From positions 1-28,036 of the forward strand of contig CAJPSM010000008.1 in assembly GCA_905373305.1 (NCBI GenBank): a DNA stretch of 28,036 bases, given 5' to 3'. The notes under the pieces were generated by a model. It made no database searches. It saw only the letters and a list, made by a program, of their open reading frames with translations, and had not been told where the DNA came from. The position numbers and the translations under genes are program-made. The stretch is from an uncultured Streptococcus sp. (GTDB lineage: Bacteria > Bacillota > Bacilli > Lactobacillales > Streptococcaceae). Shown in pieces: positions 5,885 through 12,270 of the stretch (its first letter is position 1; every line of letters begins with the position of its first letter).

Positions 5885-6751
5885 CTAAAATGGTAGGTCT
5901 GGGAAGTTATCTTCCGACTTCCCTTTTATGGTTTTAGGCTTTTGATTCAAATAACCGTCAAACTTAGATCCGAAAAGTGTTTCAGGTCTCAGATATTTAG
6001 AAAATTCAGGACTATCCTTCCATTCTGCCGTTTTAATATCTATCACCTGTTTAAAATCTTCAAGTGTATAGCCTTCTTTGAATCGTGCTAGTAAAAGCCT
6101 TTTTGTCTTATCAACAAATTTATACCGCTTATTAGCTACTTGATTCAAATAAGCAATAGGAATCCAAAGTTCTTTATGTTTTGTTTTCTCTAAATCTTTT
6201 CTAGCGTTTTCTTCAAGCCAAGTAGGAAAAGTGAAGTCGGGATTTCCCGACAATATATTATCTAAATATAAATTATTACTCTTACTATTAACTCTATTCT
6301 CTTTCTCTATCTCTATCTCTGTTGGACACAAGTTGGAATTTGTCCAACTATTTTGGACATTTTCCAATCTTGCCACATTTGGGGCTTGTTTTCGCTGTTC
6401 ACGTTTATATTTAGACCAGTTTGTTTCACTCTCAACCATGGCTTTTGCTTGCGATAATGTAGCATGGCCATCATCATCAATCTGAATCAGTCCACATCTT
6501 GTAAAATATGCTACTGTCATATTGATATCATCTTCAGAAACATCTAGTTTTAAAGCTAATTCCTGTACCAAACTATCAAAATAGCCTTCATAGTATAAAA
6601 TACAGTCATCTTCTAAACTTTCCAACATAAGACGGATATAAATCACTGTCATAGTGTAGCCACCAGGCATATTTTTAAGTCGTTTAATAAAAAGATTATC
6701 AAAAAACTTCTTATCAACTTTTAACCAAAAATATATTTTAGTCTTTGCCAT
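5885..6751 (-). CDS. Phage replisome organiser / replication initiation protein
   Basis: The first ~125 residues (KTKIYFWLKVDKKFFDNLFI, MPGGYTMTVIYIRLMLESL, LVQELALKLDVSEDDINMTV) match the N-terminal winged-helix domain of phage replisome organisers (DnaD-like). A low-complexity linker (TEIEIEKENRVNSKSNN) joins a C-terminal helical region with TLEDFKQVIDIKTAEWKDSP, typical of phage DnaD-type C-terminal domains. Such proteins bind the origin and recruit the helicase loader encoded next. GGGGGT lies 5 nt before the ATG at 6751; an ATG at 6754 is also possible. The gene overlaps the preceding HTH gene by 14 nt. Confidence 0.85.
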   Translation of the reverse strand: MAKTKIYFWLKVDKKFFDNLFIKRLKNMPGGYTMTVIYIRLMLESLEDDCILYYEGYFDSLVQELALKLDVSEDDINMTVAYFTRCGLIQIDDDGHATLSQAKAMVESETNWSKYKREQRKQAPNVARLENVQNSWTNSNLCPTEIEIEKENRVNSKSNNLYLDNILSGNPDFTFPTWLEENARKDLEKTKHKELWIPIAYLNQVANKRYKFVDKTKRLLLARFKEGYTLEDFKQVIDIKTAEWKDSPEFSKYLRPETLFGSKFDGYLNQKPKTIKGKSEDNFPDLPF

Positions 6752-7019
6752 CATCTACCCCCAGGAACTTCAAAATATCCGTAACTTTGTAATAGACTTT
6801 TCTAGTATCTTCTAGTGGTGGTTGGTAACGTCTTAGTCCTGCACCTTCCCACTTTTGCAAAGTTTTGTATTTTATATCTAACTCGTCCATAGCTTCTTGT
6901 GCTGATATTAAACCAGTTAGTCGTGGTTTAGGTTGTTCTCGAACTGCTAGATAGTTTTCTATAACCGTGCTTATTCTATTAGTCAAATCATGTTCGCTTT
7001 CTTTACTCAAACTAAACAT
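6738..7019 (-). CDS. Excisionase-like / MerR-type helix-turn-helix protein, 93 aa
   Basis: After a helical N-terminus, residues from about 38 on read SAQEAMDELDIKYKTLQKWE then a GLRRYQPPLEDTRKVYYKV wing and a closing helix DILKFLGV. This is the winged HTH layout of excisionase / MerR-like DNA-binding domains. AAGGGGGC precedes the ATG at 7019. The role may be excision (partner of the integrase 3 kb away) or control of replication genes, since it leads directly into the replisome organiser. The domain call is solid, the role open. Confidence 0.7.
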   Translation of the reverse strand: MFSLSKESEHDLTNRISTVIENYLAVREQPKPRLTGLISAQEAMDELDIKYKTLQKWEGAGLRRYQPPLEDTRKVYYKVTDILKFLGVDDGKD

Positions 7020-7021
7020 AC

Positions 7022-7228
7022 TTAGCCCCCTTTACTGACCATTCCAAGCTGAATATATCGCCCATAATCAGGGCTTAAATCCTCGCTAGTTGTTTCAATC
7101 GTCTGTGTACTTTCTCGCTCGATTTGAGCGCTTTTTTTGCGGTCTCGGTGATTTAGATAAAGCAGTAAGCCAATCAGTACCACCGTAAAGATTACCGATT
7201 GTATATTGGTCAAATCTAATTCATTCAT
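7022..7228 (-). CDS. Small single-pass membrane protein, 68 aa
   Basis: ATG at 7228 with GAGGG 6 nt upstream. Residues about 10-27 (QSVIFTVVLIGLLLYL) form one transmembrane helix, followed by a strongly basic stretch (NHRDRKKS) and a soluble acidic/Thr-rich tail, predicting N-out, C-in topology. It has no recognised family. The stop lies in the ribosome binding site region of the next gene, so it is part of the replication operon. Confidence 0.65.
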   Translation of the reverse strand: MNELDLTNIQSVIFTVVLIGLLLYLNHRDRKKSAQIERESTQTIETTSEDLSPDYGRYIQLGMVSKGG

Positions 7229-7229
7229 G

Positions 7230-7442
7230 CTATGCCCTCGCTTGGTAATTCTTGATATAATTTACTTGATAGCTTCGCTCCATCTTCAGAAAGTCGTACA
7301 CCTCTTCTGGAGTTACTTTATCATCTAAAAAGTCAATGATGAACTGAAAGAGATTCGGATGTCTATCCTTGATTTTAGTCATTCGGTTGTCAAATTCTGA
7401 TTGTGTCATGTTATCTAGGTCTAGAGTCATATTTTTCTCCAT
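7230..7442 (-). CDS. Hypothetical acidic helical protein, 70 aa
   Basis: Mostly helical and acidic (LFQFIIDFLDDKVTPEEVYD, then FLKMERSYQVNYIKNYQ). The start at 7442 has AAGGAAAGG upstream; the internal ATG at 7430 has its own GGAG 6 nt upstream and is equally plausible (66 aa). The gene ends 1 nt before the next start. Common style of a satellite early-operon protein; no family recognised. Confidence 0.6.
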   Translation of the reverse strand: MEKNMTLDLDNMTQSEFDNRMTKIKDRHPNLFQFIIDFLDDKVTPEEVYDFLKMERSYQVNYIKNYQARA

Positions 7443-7766
7443 TAGCCTTTCCTTGTACTTTTTCTTGCCTGTTTTCTATATGGTATGCTTCACCACTCCA
7501 AACGCTGGGCGATTGCCCCAAGTTGGCGAACGCTTGTAGCGGTGTTTCGTGAGTAATTACCCATCTTTCAGCTAAACAAGGTCTTAGAATCACCCTGTCA
7601 GCGCTTGATTTCAAAACCTTTTCTAATTGCTTGCCTGCTCTTCGGTTTTTCTTTATGTATTTGATAGAATAGATATTTTTTGATATAATCAAAGCATAGA
7701 AAAAATTTCTATACTCTGAATTGTGTCGCTTGCTCGCCTTGGCCAAAATTTGAGCAAGTGATTTTT
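7443..7766 (-). other. 324-bp gap with palindromes and a doubtful TTG-start ORF
   Basis: A 111-codon reading frame (7411-7746) spans this gap, but it begins at TTG with no ribosome binding site, contains no internal Met, and runs into the next gene, so I do not call it. The gap holds TTTGATATAATCAAA (7679-7693), a hairpin at 7694-7714, a GC stem GGGC-GATT-GCCC (7507-7518), and one copy of a 29-bp repeat that recurs before the integrase. Base composition in 7500-7600 is clearly more GC-rich than around it. It could be an origin, a structured RNA or a recombination scar. Confidence 0.4.
7611..7639. repeat. 29-bp exact direct repeat, copy 1
   Basis: Begins TCAAAACCTTTTCTAATTGC and is identical to 10152-10180 in the same orientation. 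The two copies flank the regulatory half of the satellite (about 2.5 kb: the 86-aa gene, Rha, Cro, repressor, DUF4177). Confidence 0.9.
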
Positions 7767-8027
7767 TTATTTTCTTTTTGCATGATTACTACCTGACTTT
7801 GGTTTATAAAGCAAGTCTTTACTTTCGATAAGATCTAGAATCCAACTGATTCCCTGTTCTACTGTTTCAAGAAATGCGCCCAGGTCTTCACTGTCCAAGT
7901 TCTCGTAGTTCATACAAAGATATTCGGCTAGTTGTCTGTCTTTCTCAACTAGCTTTTTAAAATCCTTGGGATACTTAGGAATTTCTAACCCCTTGGCATT
8001 TGTAACTGTCTTAAAATCATTTTCCAT
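7767..8027 (-). CDS. Hypothetical protein, 86 aa
   Basis: ATG at 8027 with AGGAG upstream, the latter starting in the TAG of the Rha gene, so the two are coupled. It is a helical, acidic protein with a Lys-rich C-terminus (PKSGSNHAKRK). The middle (EKDRQLAEYLCMNYENLDSE, then ETVEQGISWILDLIE) suggests a compact helical bundle. No family recognised; its position suggests an early satellite function. Confidence 0.65.
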   Translation of the reverse strand: MENDFKTVTNAKGLEIPKYPKDFKKLVEKDRQLAEYLCMNYENLDSEDLGAFLETVEQGISWILDLIESKDLLYKPKSGSNHAKRK

Positions 8028-8038
8028 TTTCTATACTC

Positions 8039-8641
8039 CTATACTTTAAAAATTAATTCCTTAATTTCTGAATACCCCCTATTCAAGTTAATCATAGCTA
8101 TTGCCATATCTTCCAAACGTTGGTAGTTTGTCAGTTCTGCACTTGTCAAGCCATCAATACCGTTCTTACTTTCTCGCTCCTTCATGAGTTGCGCTTTATT
8201 CTTCCCTGTCACTCCCTTTAGTAGTAAGTTTGTAAGAGTACTATAGGCATGCTTGGGGGCTTTCTCCCATGTTTGAATAGCTTCAGTTAAGCTTTTACGC
8301 TTTGGCTTTTCCAGTTCTCTTTGAAGATAGCGTTTAGAAAGTTCATTACGCATTTCAAAAAAGGCTTTGACTAGGTTCTTCTTAAACTCTTTTACGGGGT
8401 CTGTATTTCGTAAGTAAGTGATCAGCAATGTTGCTTGTTGCTCGTTCAAAATATAATCCCGTACATTTTGCCCACTCTCTGAAGGTGAAATTTTAAATGT
8501 CACCTTTCCAAAACTCTCAAAGTCCTCTCGGTGCTTATTCAGCAAAATCTTCAAATGTCTGTGCTTAATTTCAGCACATTCTGCTACGATACTGCTCAGT
8601 GTATACGGCTCTTTCTTGCCGTCCATATAAACCAATTCCAT
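8039..8641 (-). CDS. Rha-family phage regulatory protein (antirepressor-like)
   Basis: A 200-aa protein from ATG 8641 behind AAAGGAGC. Residues 1-100 carry the Rha domain: VYMDGKKEPYTLSSIVAE, the HRHLKILLNKHREDFESFG helix, FKISPSESGQNVRDYILNEQ, and QATLLITYLRNTDPVKEFK. The remaining ~100 residues are helical and basic. Rha proteins are phage regulators that can interfere with host or phage repression. It is the second gene of the Cro-led early operon, a position typical for an antirepressor. Confidence 0.8.
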   Translation of the reverse strand: MELVYMDGKKEPYTLSSIVAECAEIKHRHLKILLNKHREDFESFGKVTFKISPSESGQNVRDYILNEQQATLLITYLRNTDPVKEFKKNLVKAFFEMRNELSKRYLQRELEKPKRKSLTEAIQTWEKAPKHAYSTLTNLLLKGVTGKNKAQLMKERESKNGIDGLTSAELTNYQRLEDMAIAMINLNRGYSEIKELIFKV

Positions 8642-8879
8642 TAGTTCGCTCCTTTCTTCTTATTGCTCGTGCTTGCCACCTAAAACAGTACCAAGGTAAA
8701 GCATTAAAGTAGGGTAAAATCGGAGAAAATGCACCCCTACAAATCCTTGATACTGCCATAGGTAGCAAGTACCTGAATCTAGCAAAAATTAGCTAGTCTG
8801 ATAAATCAATCCCCTGTGCTAAAGTACCACATGAGAAATTTATAAATGTAAGATAGTATTACGATTGTGTTGCTCCTTT

Positions 8880-9080
8880 CTAACTATAAAATAGTTCATC
8901 TATGGTTATGTCTGATTTGATTTCTGCAACCATTGACTTAATCGCTAGGCGTTCTTTGTCATTGAATGGTGTTTTTCCTAATTCTTTGTTGTTATAAGAC
9001 TGCAAAGAAATACCTAACTTGTCCGCCATCTGTTGCTGTGTAAACCCTAACATAACCCGATAGCCTTTTAATTTACTCAT
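8880..9080 (-). CDS. Cro-like XRE-family regulator, 66 aa
   Basis: A single XRE helix-turn-helix domain: GYRVMLGFTQQQMADKLGIS then LQSYNNKELGKTPF, with a short C-terminal extension. ATG 9080 follows AAAGGAGG. It is divergent from the CI-like repressor across an operator region with a near-consensus promoter, the classic lysis-lysogeny switch layout, and leads the leftward operon. The 8642-8879 gap after it holds no gene I can support. Confidence 0.85.
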   Translation of the reverse strand: MSKLKGYRVMLGFTQQQMADKLGISLQSYNNKELGKTPFNDKERLAIKSMVAEIKSDITIDELFYS

Positions 9081-9146
9081 AGGTTCCCTCCTTTCTTAGA
9101 AAATCTCCCTCCATGAATAGATTGAAAGTGTGAAAAGTTGGATTAT

Positions 9147-9200
9147 GCACATTTTTCCTGTGCTTGATTGTATAATACACAATTATTTTTCTAATGTCAA
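9147..9200 (-). promoter_or_regulatory. Cro promoter with two spaced operators
   Basis: Minus-strand promoter TTGACA (9200-9195), 17-nt spacer, TATTAT (9177-9172). Two inverted repeats with the same geometry (5-bp arms, 7-bp spacer) lie at 9147-9163 (GCACA..TGTGC) and 9167-9183 (ATTGT..ACAAT), centres 20 bp apart, the second covering the -10. This fits repressor/Cro binding on one DNA face. The promoter is clear, the operators inferred. Confidence 0.65.
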
Positions 9201-9251
9201 CTATTTTTTTAAATTTTACACAAAAAAAATGTACTTTTTGAAAAAATAGTT

Positions 9252-9257
9252 TATAAT
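9252..9257 (+). promoter_or_regulatory. -10 box of the repressor promoter
   Basis: TATAAT at 9252-9257 on the plus strand, with no good -35 at normal spacing, as is usual for activator-dependent or weak repressor promoters. Transcription would begin near 9264, almost on an ATG at 9263. Confidence 0.5.
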
Positions 9258-9280
9258 CATCTATGAAAGGCGTGAAAAAC

Positions 9281-9733
9281 ATGAATAGATTAAAAGAATT
9301 AAGACAAGAGAAAAAGCTATCCCAAAAGGAATTAGCTGAAAATATCGGAGTTCATTATCGAACTCTTCAAAATTGGGAAAATGAAGAAAGCCAAATCAAA
9401 CCAGAAAAAGCAAAACAATTAGCTGATTTCTTTGGAGTAAGTGTTGCCTACTTGCTAAATTACTCAAATAGTAAAAAAGACCCATTTGATGGTTACATCC
9501 CAACACCAAGAGAGTATCGTTCATGGCAAGAATTTGACTATATGCAATTGTCAAAAACCGATTTAGATTTTTATGACTATGAAAAATTAAGAAAGCATCT
9601 TGATCCATTCGCTCTAGAATTGATGCTTAACTACTTTTTCTGCACCGATGATGAAAGAGAACTGCTTAGAACTATTGCAAAAAAATTCGCAAAGAAAGAT
9701 GCAGTATCATTTAAAAAAAATAACGACAAGTAA
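9281..9733 (+). CDS. CI/Stl-like XRE repressor without a peptidase domain, 150 aa
   Basis: The N-terminal XRE domain (RLKELRQEKKLSQKELAENI, then HYRTLQNWENEESQIKPEKA) is followed by AKQLADFFGVSVAYLLNYS. The remaining ~80 residues are helical and acidic and show no S24/LexA-type Ser-Lys autocleavage motifs. I prefer the ATG at 9281, behind AAAGG; an in-frame ATG at 9263 coincides with the predicted transcript start and has no leader. It should hold the satellite silent. Lacking a self-cleaving domain, induction would come from a helper-phage or antirepressor protein rather than RecA, as in Stl-type satellite repressors (inference). Confidence 0.85.
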   Translation: MNRLKELRQEKKLSQKELAENIGVHYRTLQNWENEESQIKPEKAKQLADFFGVSVAYLLNYSNSKKDPFDGYIPTPREYRSWQEFDYMQLSKTDLDFYDYEKLRKHLDPFALELMLNYFFCTDDERELLRTIAKKFAKKDAVSFKKNNDK

Positions 9734-9766
9734 TATTATTTAAAATACTGATAAGGAGTAAGCCCC

Positions 9767-10036
9767 ATGGGATTTTTTGACACTGTAAAACAAGAAGGTA
9801 GTTTTTCTACTGCATCTGGAGTAAATGGACTACACTACGTTGTCCTTCAGGTAACTTTAAAAGAAAAGTTTTTCGGCACTGGATCAGGAAACCTTACAGA
9901 ATTAGAAGATGTTATCAATAAACAAGCTTCTAAAGGTTATCGCCTGCATACAATCACAACCGCCAATGGTGGAAGCAAAGGTTTAGGCGGTGGTGACCGC
10001 ATTCAAGCCACAATGGTATTTGAGAAGATTATCTAA
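9767..10036 (+). CDS. DUF4177-family protein, 89 aa
   Basis: Starts at ATG 9767 with AAGGAG 8 nt upstream. The core pattern (HYVVLQVTLKEKFFGTG, ELEDVINKQASKGYRLHTIT, then ATMVFEK) fits DUF4177: a beta strand, an E-x-x-x-N-x-x-x-x-x-G-W/Y helix, and closing strands. A Gly/Ser-rich loop (NGGSKGLGGGDR) lies before the last strand. It is 33 nt after the repressor, so probably co-transcribed during lysogeny. Function unknown. Confidence 0.75.
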   Translation: MGFFDTVKQEGSFSTASGVNGLHYVVLQVTLKEKFFGTGSGNLTELEDVINKQASKGYRLHTITTANGGSKGLGGGDRIQATMVFEKII

Positions 10037-10151
10037 TTAATATCCTTTATAAGCTCCATAATCGCTTTATTTTCCTATCTGGTTATTTTACTGATAGTCC
10101 TCTTAAAATCGAAAATAGAGGAGTTCTCGTAGCTCCTAGCATAGTATAAAC

Positions 10152-10180
10152 TCAAAACCTTTTCTAATTGCTTGCCTGCT
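10152..10180. repeat. 29-bp exact direct repeat, copy 2
   Basis: Identical to 7611-7639 and placed immediately before the integrase ribosome binding site (GGAAAGGA at 10184-10191). It is not a known att sequence and does not match the rpsD end. Confidence 0.9.
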
Positions 10181-10196
10181 GATGGAAAGGAATACT

Positions 10197-11363
10197 ATGC
10201 AAATAAAACAAATCACAAAAAAAGACGGTTCAATAGTATATCGTGCTAATGTCTATCTTGGTGTTGATAAAGTCACTGGAAAAGATGTAAAGACAAGCAT
10301 AACAGGAAGGACAAAAAAAGAAGTTAAGCAAAAGACAAAAGAAGCTGAAATTGCTTTTTTACAAAATGGATCTACTAGATTCCAGGCTGCAAATATTACT
10401 ACTTACAAGGAATTAGCTTCCTTATGGTGGGAAAGTTACAAGCATACAGTAAAACCTAACACACAATTAAACGTTAGAAGACTGCTAGATAACCATATCT
10501 TACCTTTATTTGGCTCTTATAAGTTGGATAAACTAACTACTCCACTTATTCAAAATGTAGTCAATAAACTTGCTGACAAAACCAATAAAGGGGAAGAAGG
10601 TGCTTTTTTATACTACGATAGCTTACACGCTTTAAATAAGCGTATTTTGCAGTATGGTGTAGTTATGCAAGCTATACCGTTTAATCCTGCTCGTGAGGTA
10701 ATATTACCTCGCAACACACAAAAAGAAAAGCGAGAAAAAGTAAAGCATTTTGATAATGAAGACTTAAAAAGATTTCTTCAATACTTAGATACTCTGGATG
10801 TAAGTAGGTATCGCTATTATTATGAGATTACACTTTATAAGTTTTTGCTTGCTACTGGTTGTCGTATCAATGAAGCTTTAGCCTTGTCCTGGTCTGATAT
10901 TGACCTAGATAATGCCATTGTGCATATCACAAAAACACTAAACTATAATCAAGAACTCAATAGTCCTAAATCAAAATCTAGCTATCGTGATATCGATATA
11001 GTTCAAGCGACTGTTAGTATGCTGAAGCAGTACAAACATAGACAAGTACAAGAAGCTTGGCAACTTGGGCGCTCTGAAACTGTAGTCTTTTCTGACTTCA
11101 TAAATGAGTACCCCAATAATCGAACCTTACATACTAGGTTAAGAACCCACTTTAAACGGGCAAACGTCACTAATATAGGTTTTCATGGCTTCAGACATAC
11201 ACACGCTAGTTTATTGCTTAACTCTGGAATACCCTACAAGGAACTTCAGCACCGTTTAGGACATTCCCAATTATCTATGACCATGGATATATACAGTCAC
11301 CTCTCAAAAGAGAACGCAAAAAAAGCAGTCTCATTCTATGAAACTGCACTAAAAAGTTTATAA
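10197..11363 (+). CDS. int: Site-specific tyrosine integrase of the satellite
   Basis: I start at ATG 10197 (MQIKQITKKDGSIVYRANVY) because GGAAAGGA lies 5 nt upstream; the in-frame ATG at 10182 has none. Length is 388 aa, normal for Tn916/phage-type integrases. Order: an N-terminal arm-binding domain (three-strand sheet, KDGSIVYRANVYLG), a core-binding SAM-like domain (about residues 60-160), and a catalytic domain with the first Arg in ATGCRINEALALSW, HGFRH (H330, R333), GHSQ (H356) and nucleophile Tyr366 in DIYSHLS. It is the gene nearest the rpsD junction, which identifies the rpsD 3' end as the attachment site. It is separately transcribed from the leftward early operon. Confidence 0.93.
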   Translation: MQIKQITKKDGSIVYRANVYLGVDKVTGKDVKTSITGRTKKEVKQKTKEAEIAFLQNGSTRFQAANITTYKELASLWWESYKHTVKPNTQLNVRRLLDNHILPLFGSYKLDKLTTPLIQNVVNKLADKTNKGEEGAFLYYDSLHALNKRILQYGVVMQAIPFNPAREVILPRNTQKEKREKVKHFDNEDLKRFLQYLDTLDVSRYRYYYEITLYKFLLATGCRINEALALSWSDIDLDNAIVHITKTLNYNQELNSPKSKSSYRDIDIVQATVSMLKQYKHRQVQEAWQLGRSETVVFSDFINEYPNNRTLHTRLRTHFKRANVTNIGFHGFRHTHASLLLNSGIPYKELQHRLGHSQLSMTMDIYSHLSKENAKKAVSFYETALKSL

Positions 11364-11384
11364 CTGAACAAATAACTGAACAAA
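11362..11384. repeat. Tandem AACTGAACAAA repeats at the integrase end
   Basis: Two copies of AACTGAACAAA (11362-11372, 11374-11384) with a 12-bp period directly after the integrase stop and ~75 bp from the rpsD end. Short direct repeats inside the element ends are typical of integrase arm-type binding sites; this assignment is inferred. Confidence 0.5.
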
Positions 11385-11409
11385 CCCAGAAATCAACATT
11401 TTAAGACAA

Positions 11410-11435
11410 AGCAAAAAGCCCACTCTTGTAGGCTT
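11410..11435 (-). terminator. rpsD terminator
   Basis: Stem of 8 bp with one mismatch (11435-11428 with 11423-11416, 4-nt loop), followed on the minus strand by TTTTTGC. It lies ~22 nt after the rpsD stop and so is close to, or inside, the attachment region. Confidence 0.65.
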
Positions 11436-11456
11436 CTTACAATATAAAGTCTTATC

Positions 11457-12068
11457 TTAAAGCATTTTGTTGTAGAATTCAACGACAAGTGCTTCGTTGA
11501 TTTCTGGGTTGATTTCGTCGCGTTCTGGCAAGCGAGTCAATGAACCTTCTAATTTTTCAGCATCGAATGATACGAATGCTGGACGTCCAAGAGTTGCTTC
11601 AACAGCTTCAAGGATTGCAGGCACTTTCAATGATTTTTCACGAACTGAGATCACTTGACCTGGAGTTACGCGGTATGATGGGATATCAACGCGTTTTCCG
11701 TCAACAAGGATGTGACCGTGGTTTACGAATTGACGAGCTTGACGACGAGTAGTCGCAAGACCAAGACGGTAAACAACGTTATCCAAACGACGTTCCAAAA
11801 GAAGCATGAAGTTGAAACCTAGGATTCCACCTTTGATTTTTGTAGCTTGTACGAACAAGTTACGGAATTGTTTTTCACCTACACCGTAAGTGAAACGAAG
11901 TTTTTGTTTTTCAGCCAATTGCAAACCGTATTCTGACAATTTAGAACGGTTGTTTGGTCCGTGTTGTCCTGGTACGTAGTTACGACGTGCCAATTCTTTA
12001 CCTGTACCTGTAAGTGAAAGGCCAAGGCGACGAGCTTGTTTCCAAGATGGTCCTGTATAACGTGACAT
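11457..12068 (-). CDS. rpsD: 30S ribosomal protein S4
   Basis: A 203-aa protein with the conserved S4 sequence: SRYTGPSWKQARRLGLSLTG at the start, ARRNYVPGQHGPNNRSKLSEY, then the S4 RNA-binding domain (RRLDNVVYRLGLATTRRQAR, FVNHGHILVDGKRVDIPSY), ending ALVVEFYNKML. S4 nucleates 30S assembly on 16S rRNA and in many bacteria represses its own mRNA. ATG 12068 follows AGGAGGACA. The reading frame is intact, so satellite insertion at the 3' end has kept or rebuilt the last codons. Confidence 0.98.
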   Translation of the reverse strand: MSRYTGPSWKQARRLGLSLTGTGKELARRNYVPGQHGPNNRSKLSEYGLQLAEKQKLRFTYGVGEKQFRNLFVQATKIKGGILGFNFMLLLERRLDNVVYRLGLATTRRQARQFVNHGHILVDGKRVDIPSYRVTPGQVISVREKSLKVPAILEAVEATLGRPAFVSFDAEKLEGSLTRLPERDEINPEINEALVVEFYNKML

Positions 12069-12221
12069 GTGTATGTCCTCCTGATATAAATAATATTTCG
12101 GTGGAAATAGTCACTTAGAAAGCCCTGATTCGTGCAGATGCCCTTCGCCTAAACAGCCAAGGTTACTTGTCATAAGACACCTGTTGACGAGCTTCATGCT
12201 TTCCTGCTGCTATTTCACACA
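12069..12221 (-). promoter_or_regulatory. rpsD leader, candidate S4 autoregulatory RNA
   Basis: About 150 nt of untranslated leader between the predicted start (near 12221) and the rpsD ATG. It has several possible stems and no reading frame. S4 binds its own leader in Firmicutes such as Bacillus; whether this streptococcal leader is the same structure needs a covariance search. Confidence 0.5.
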
Positions 12222-12227
12222 AAGGCT

Positions 12228-12256
12228 ATTGTACCATGAAAAGCTAGATTTGTAAA
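12228..12256 (-). promoter_or_regulatory. rpsD promoter
   Basis: TTTACA (12256-12251), 17-nt spacer, TACAAT (12233-12228) on the minus strand. It begins 15 nt beyond the end of the neighbouring histidine kinase gene, so rpsD is transcribed separately. Confidence 0.75.
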
Positions 12257-12270
12257 GGGATTTTACAGTT

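Noticed and set aside
7411..7746. 111-aa ORF beginning at TTG
   Set aside because: No ribosome binding site, no internal Met, runs 32 nt into the next gene, and the region has palindromes and a duplicated 29-bp segment; described as a gap instead.
8571..8768. 65-aa ORF upstream of and overlapping the Rha gene
   Set aside because: Overlaps the start of the well-supported Rha gene in another frame and has no ribosome binding site; another short frame in the same gap (ending LGGKHEQ before the Rha start) also lacks a start signal.
9238..9257. TTGAAA as -35 of the repressor promoter
   Set aside because: Spacing to TATAAT is only 8 nt; no acceptable -35 found.
9073..9282. 69-aa minus-strand ORF across the repressor-Cro region
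   Set aside because: It spans the divergent promoters and operators and overlaps the Cro start; composition is that of AT-rich non-coding DNA.
7611..10180. 29-bp direct repeats as att sites of the satellite
   Set aside because: Both copies are inside the element, on the inner side of the integrase, and neither matches the rpsD end, so they cannot be the chromosomal junctions.
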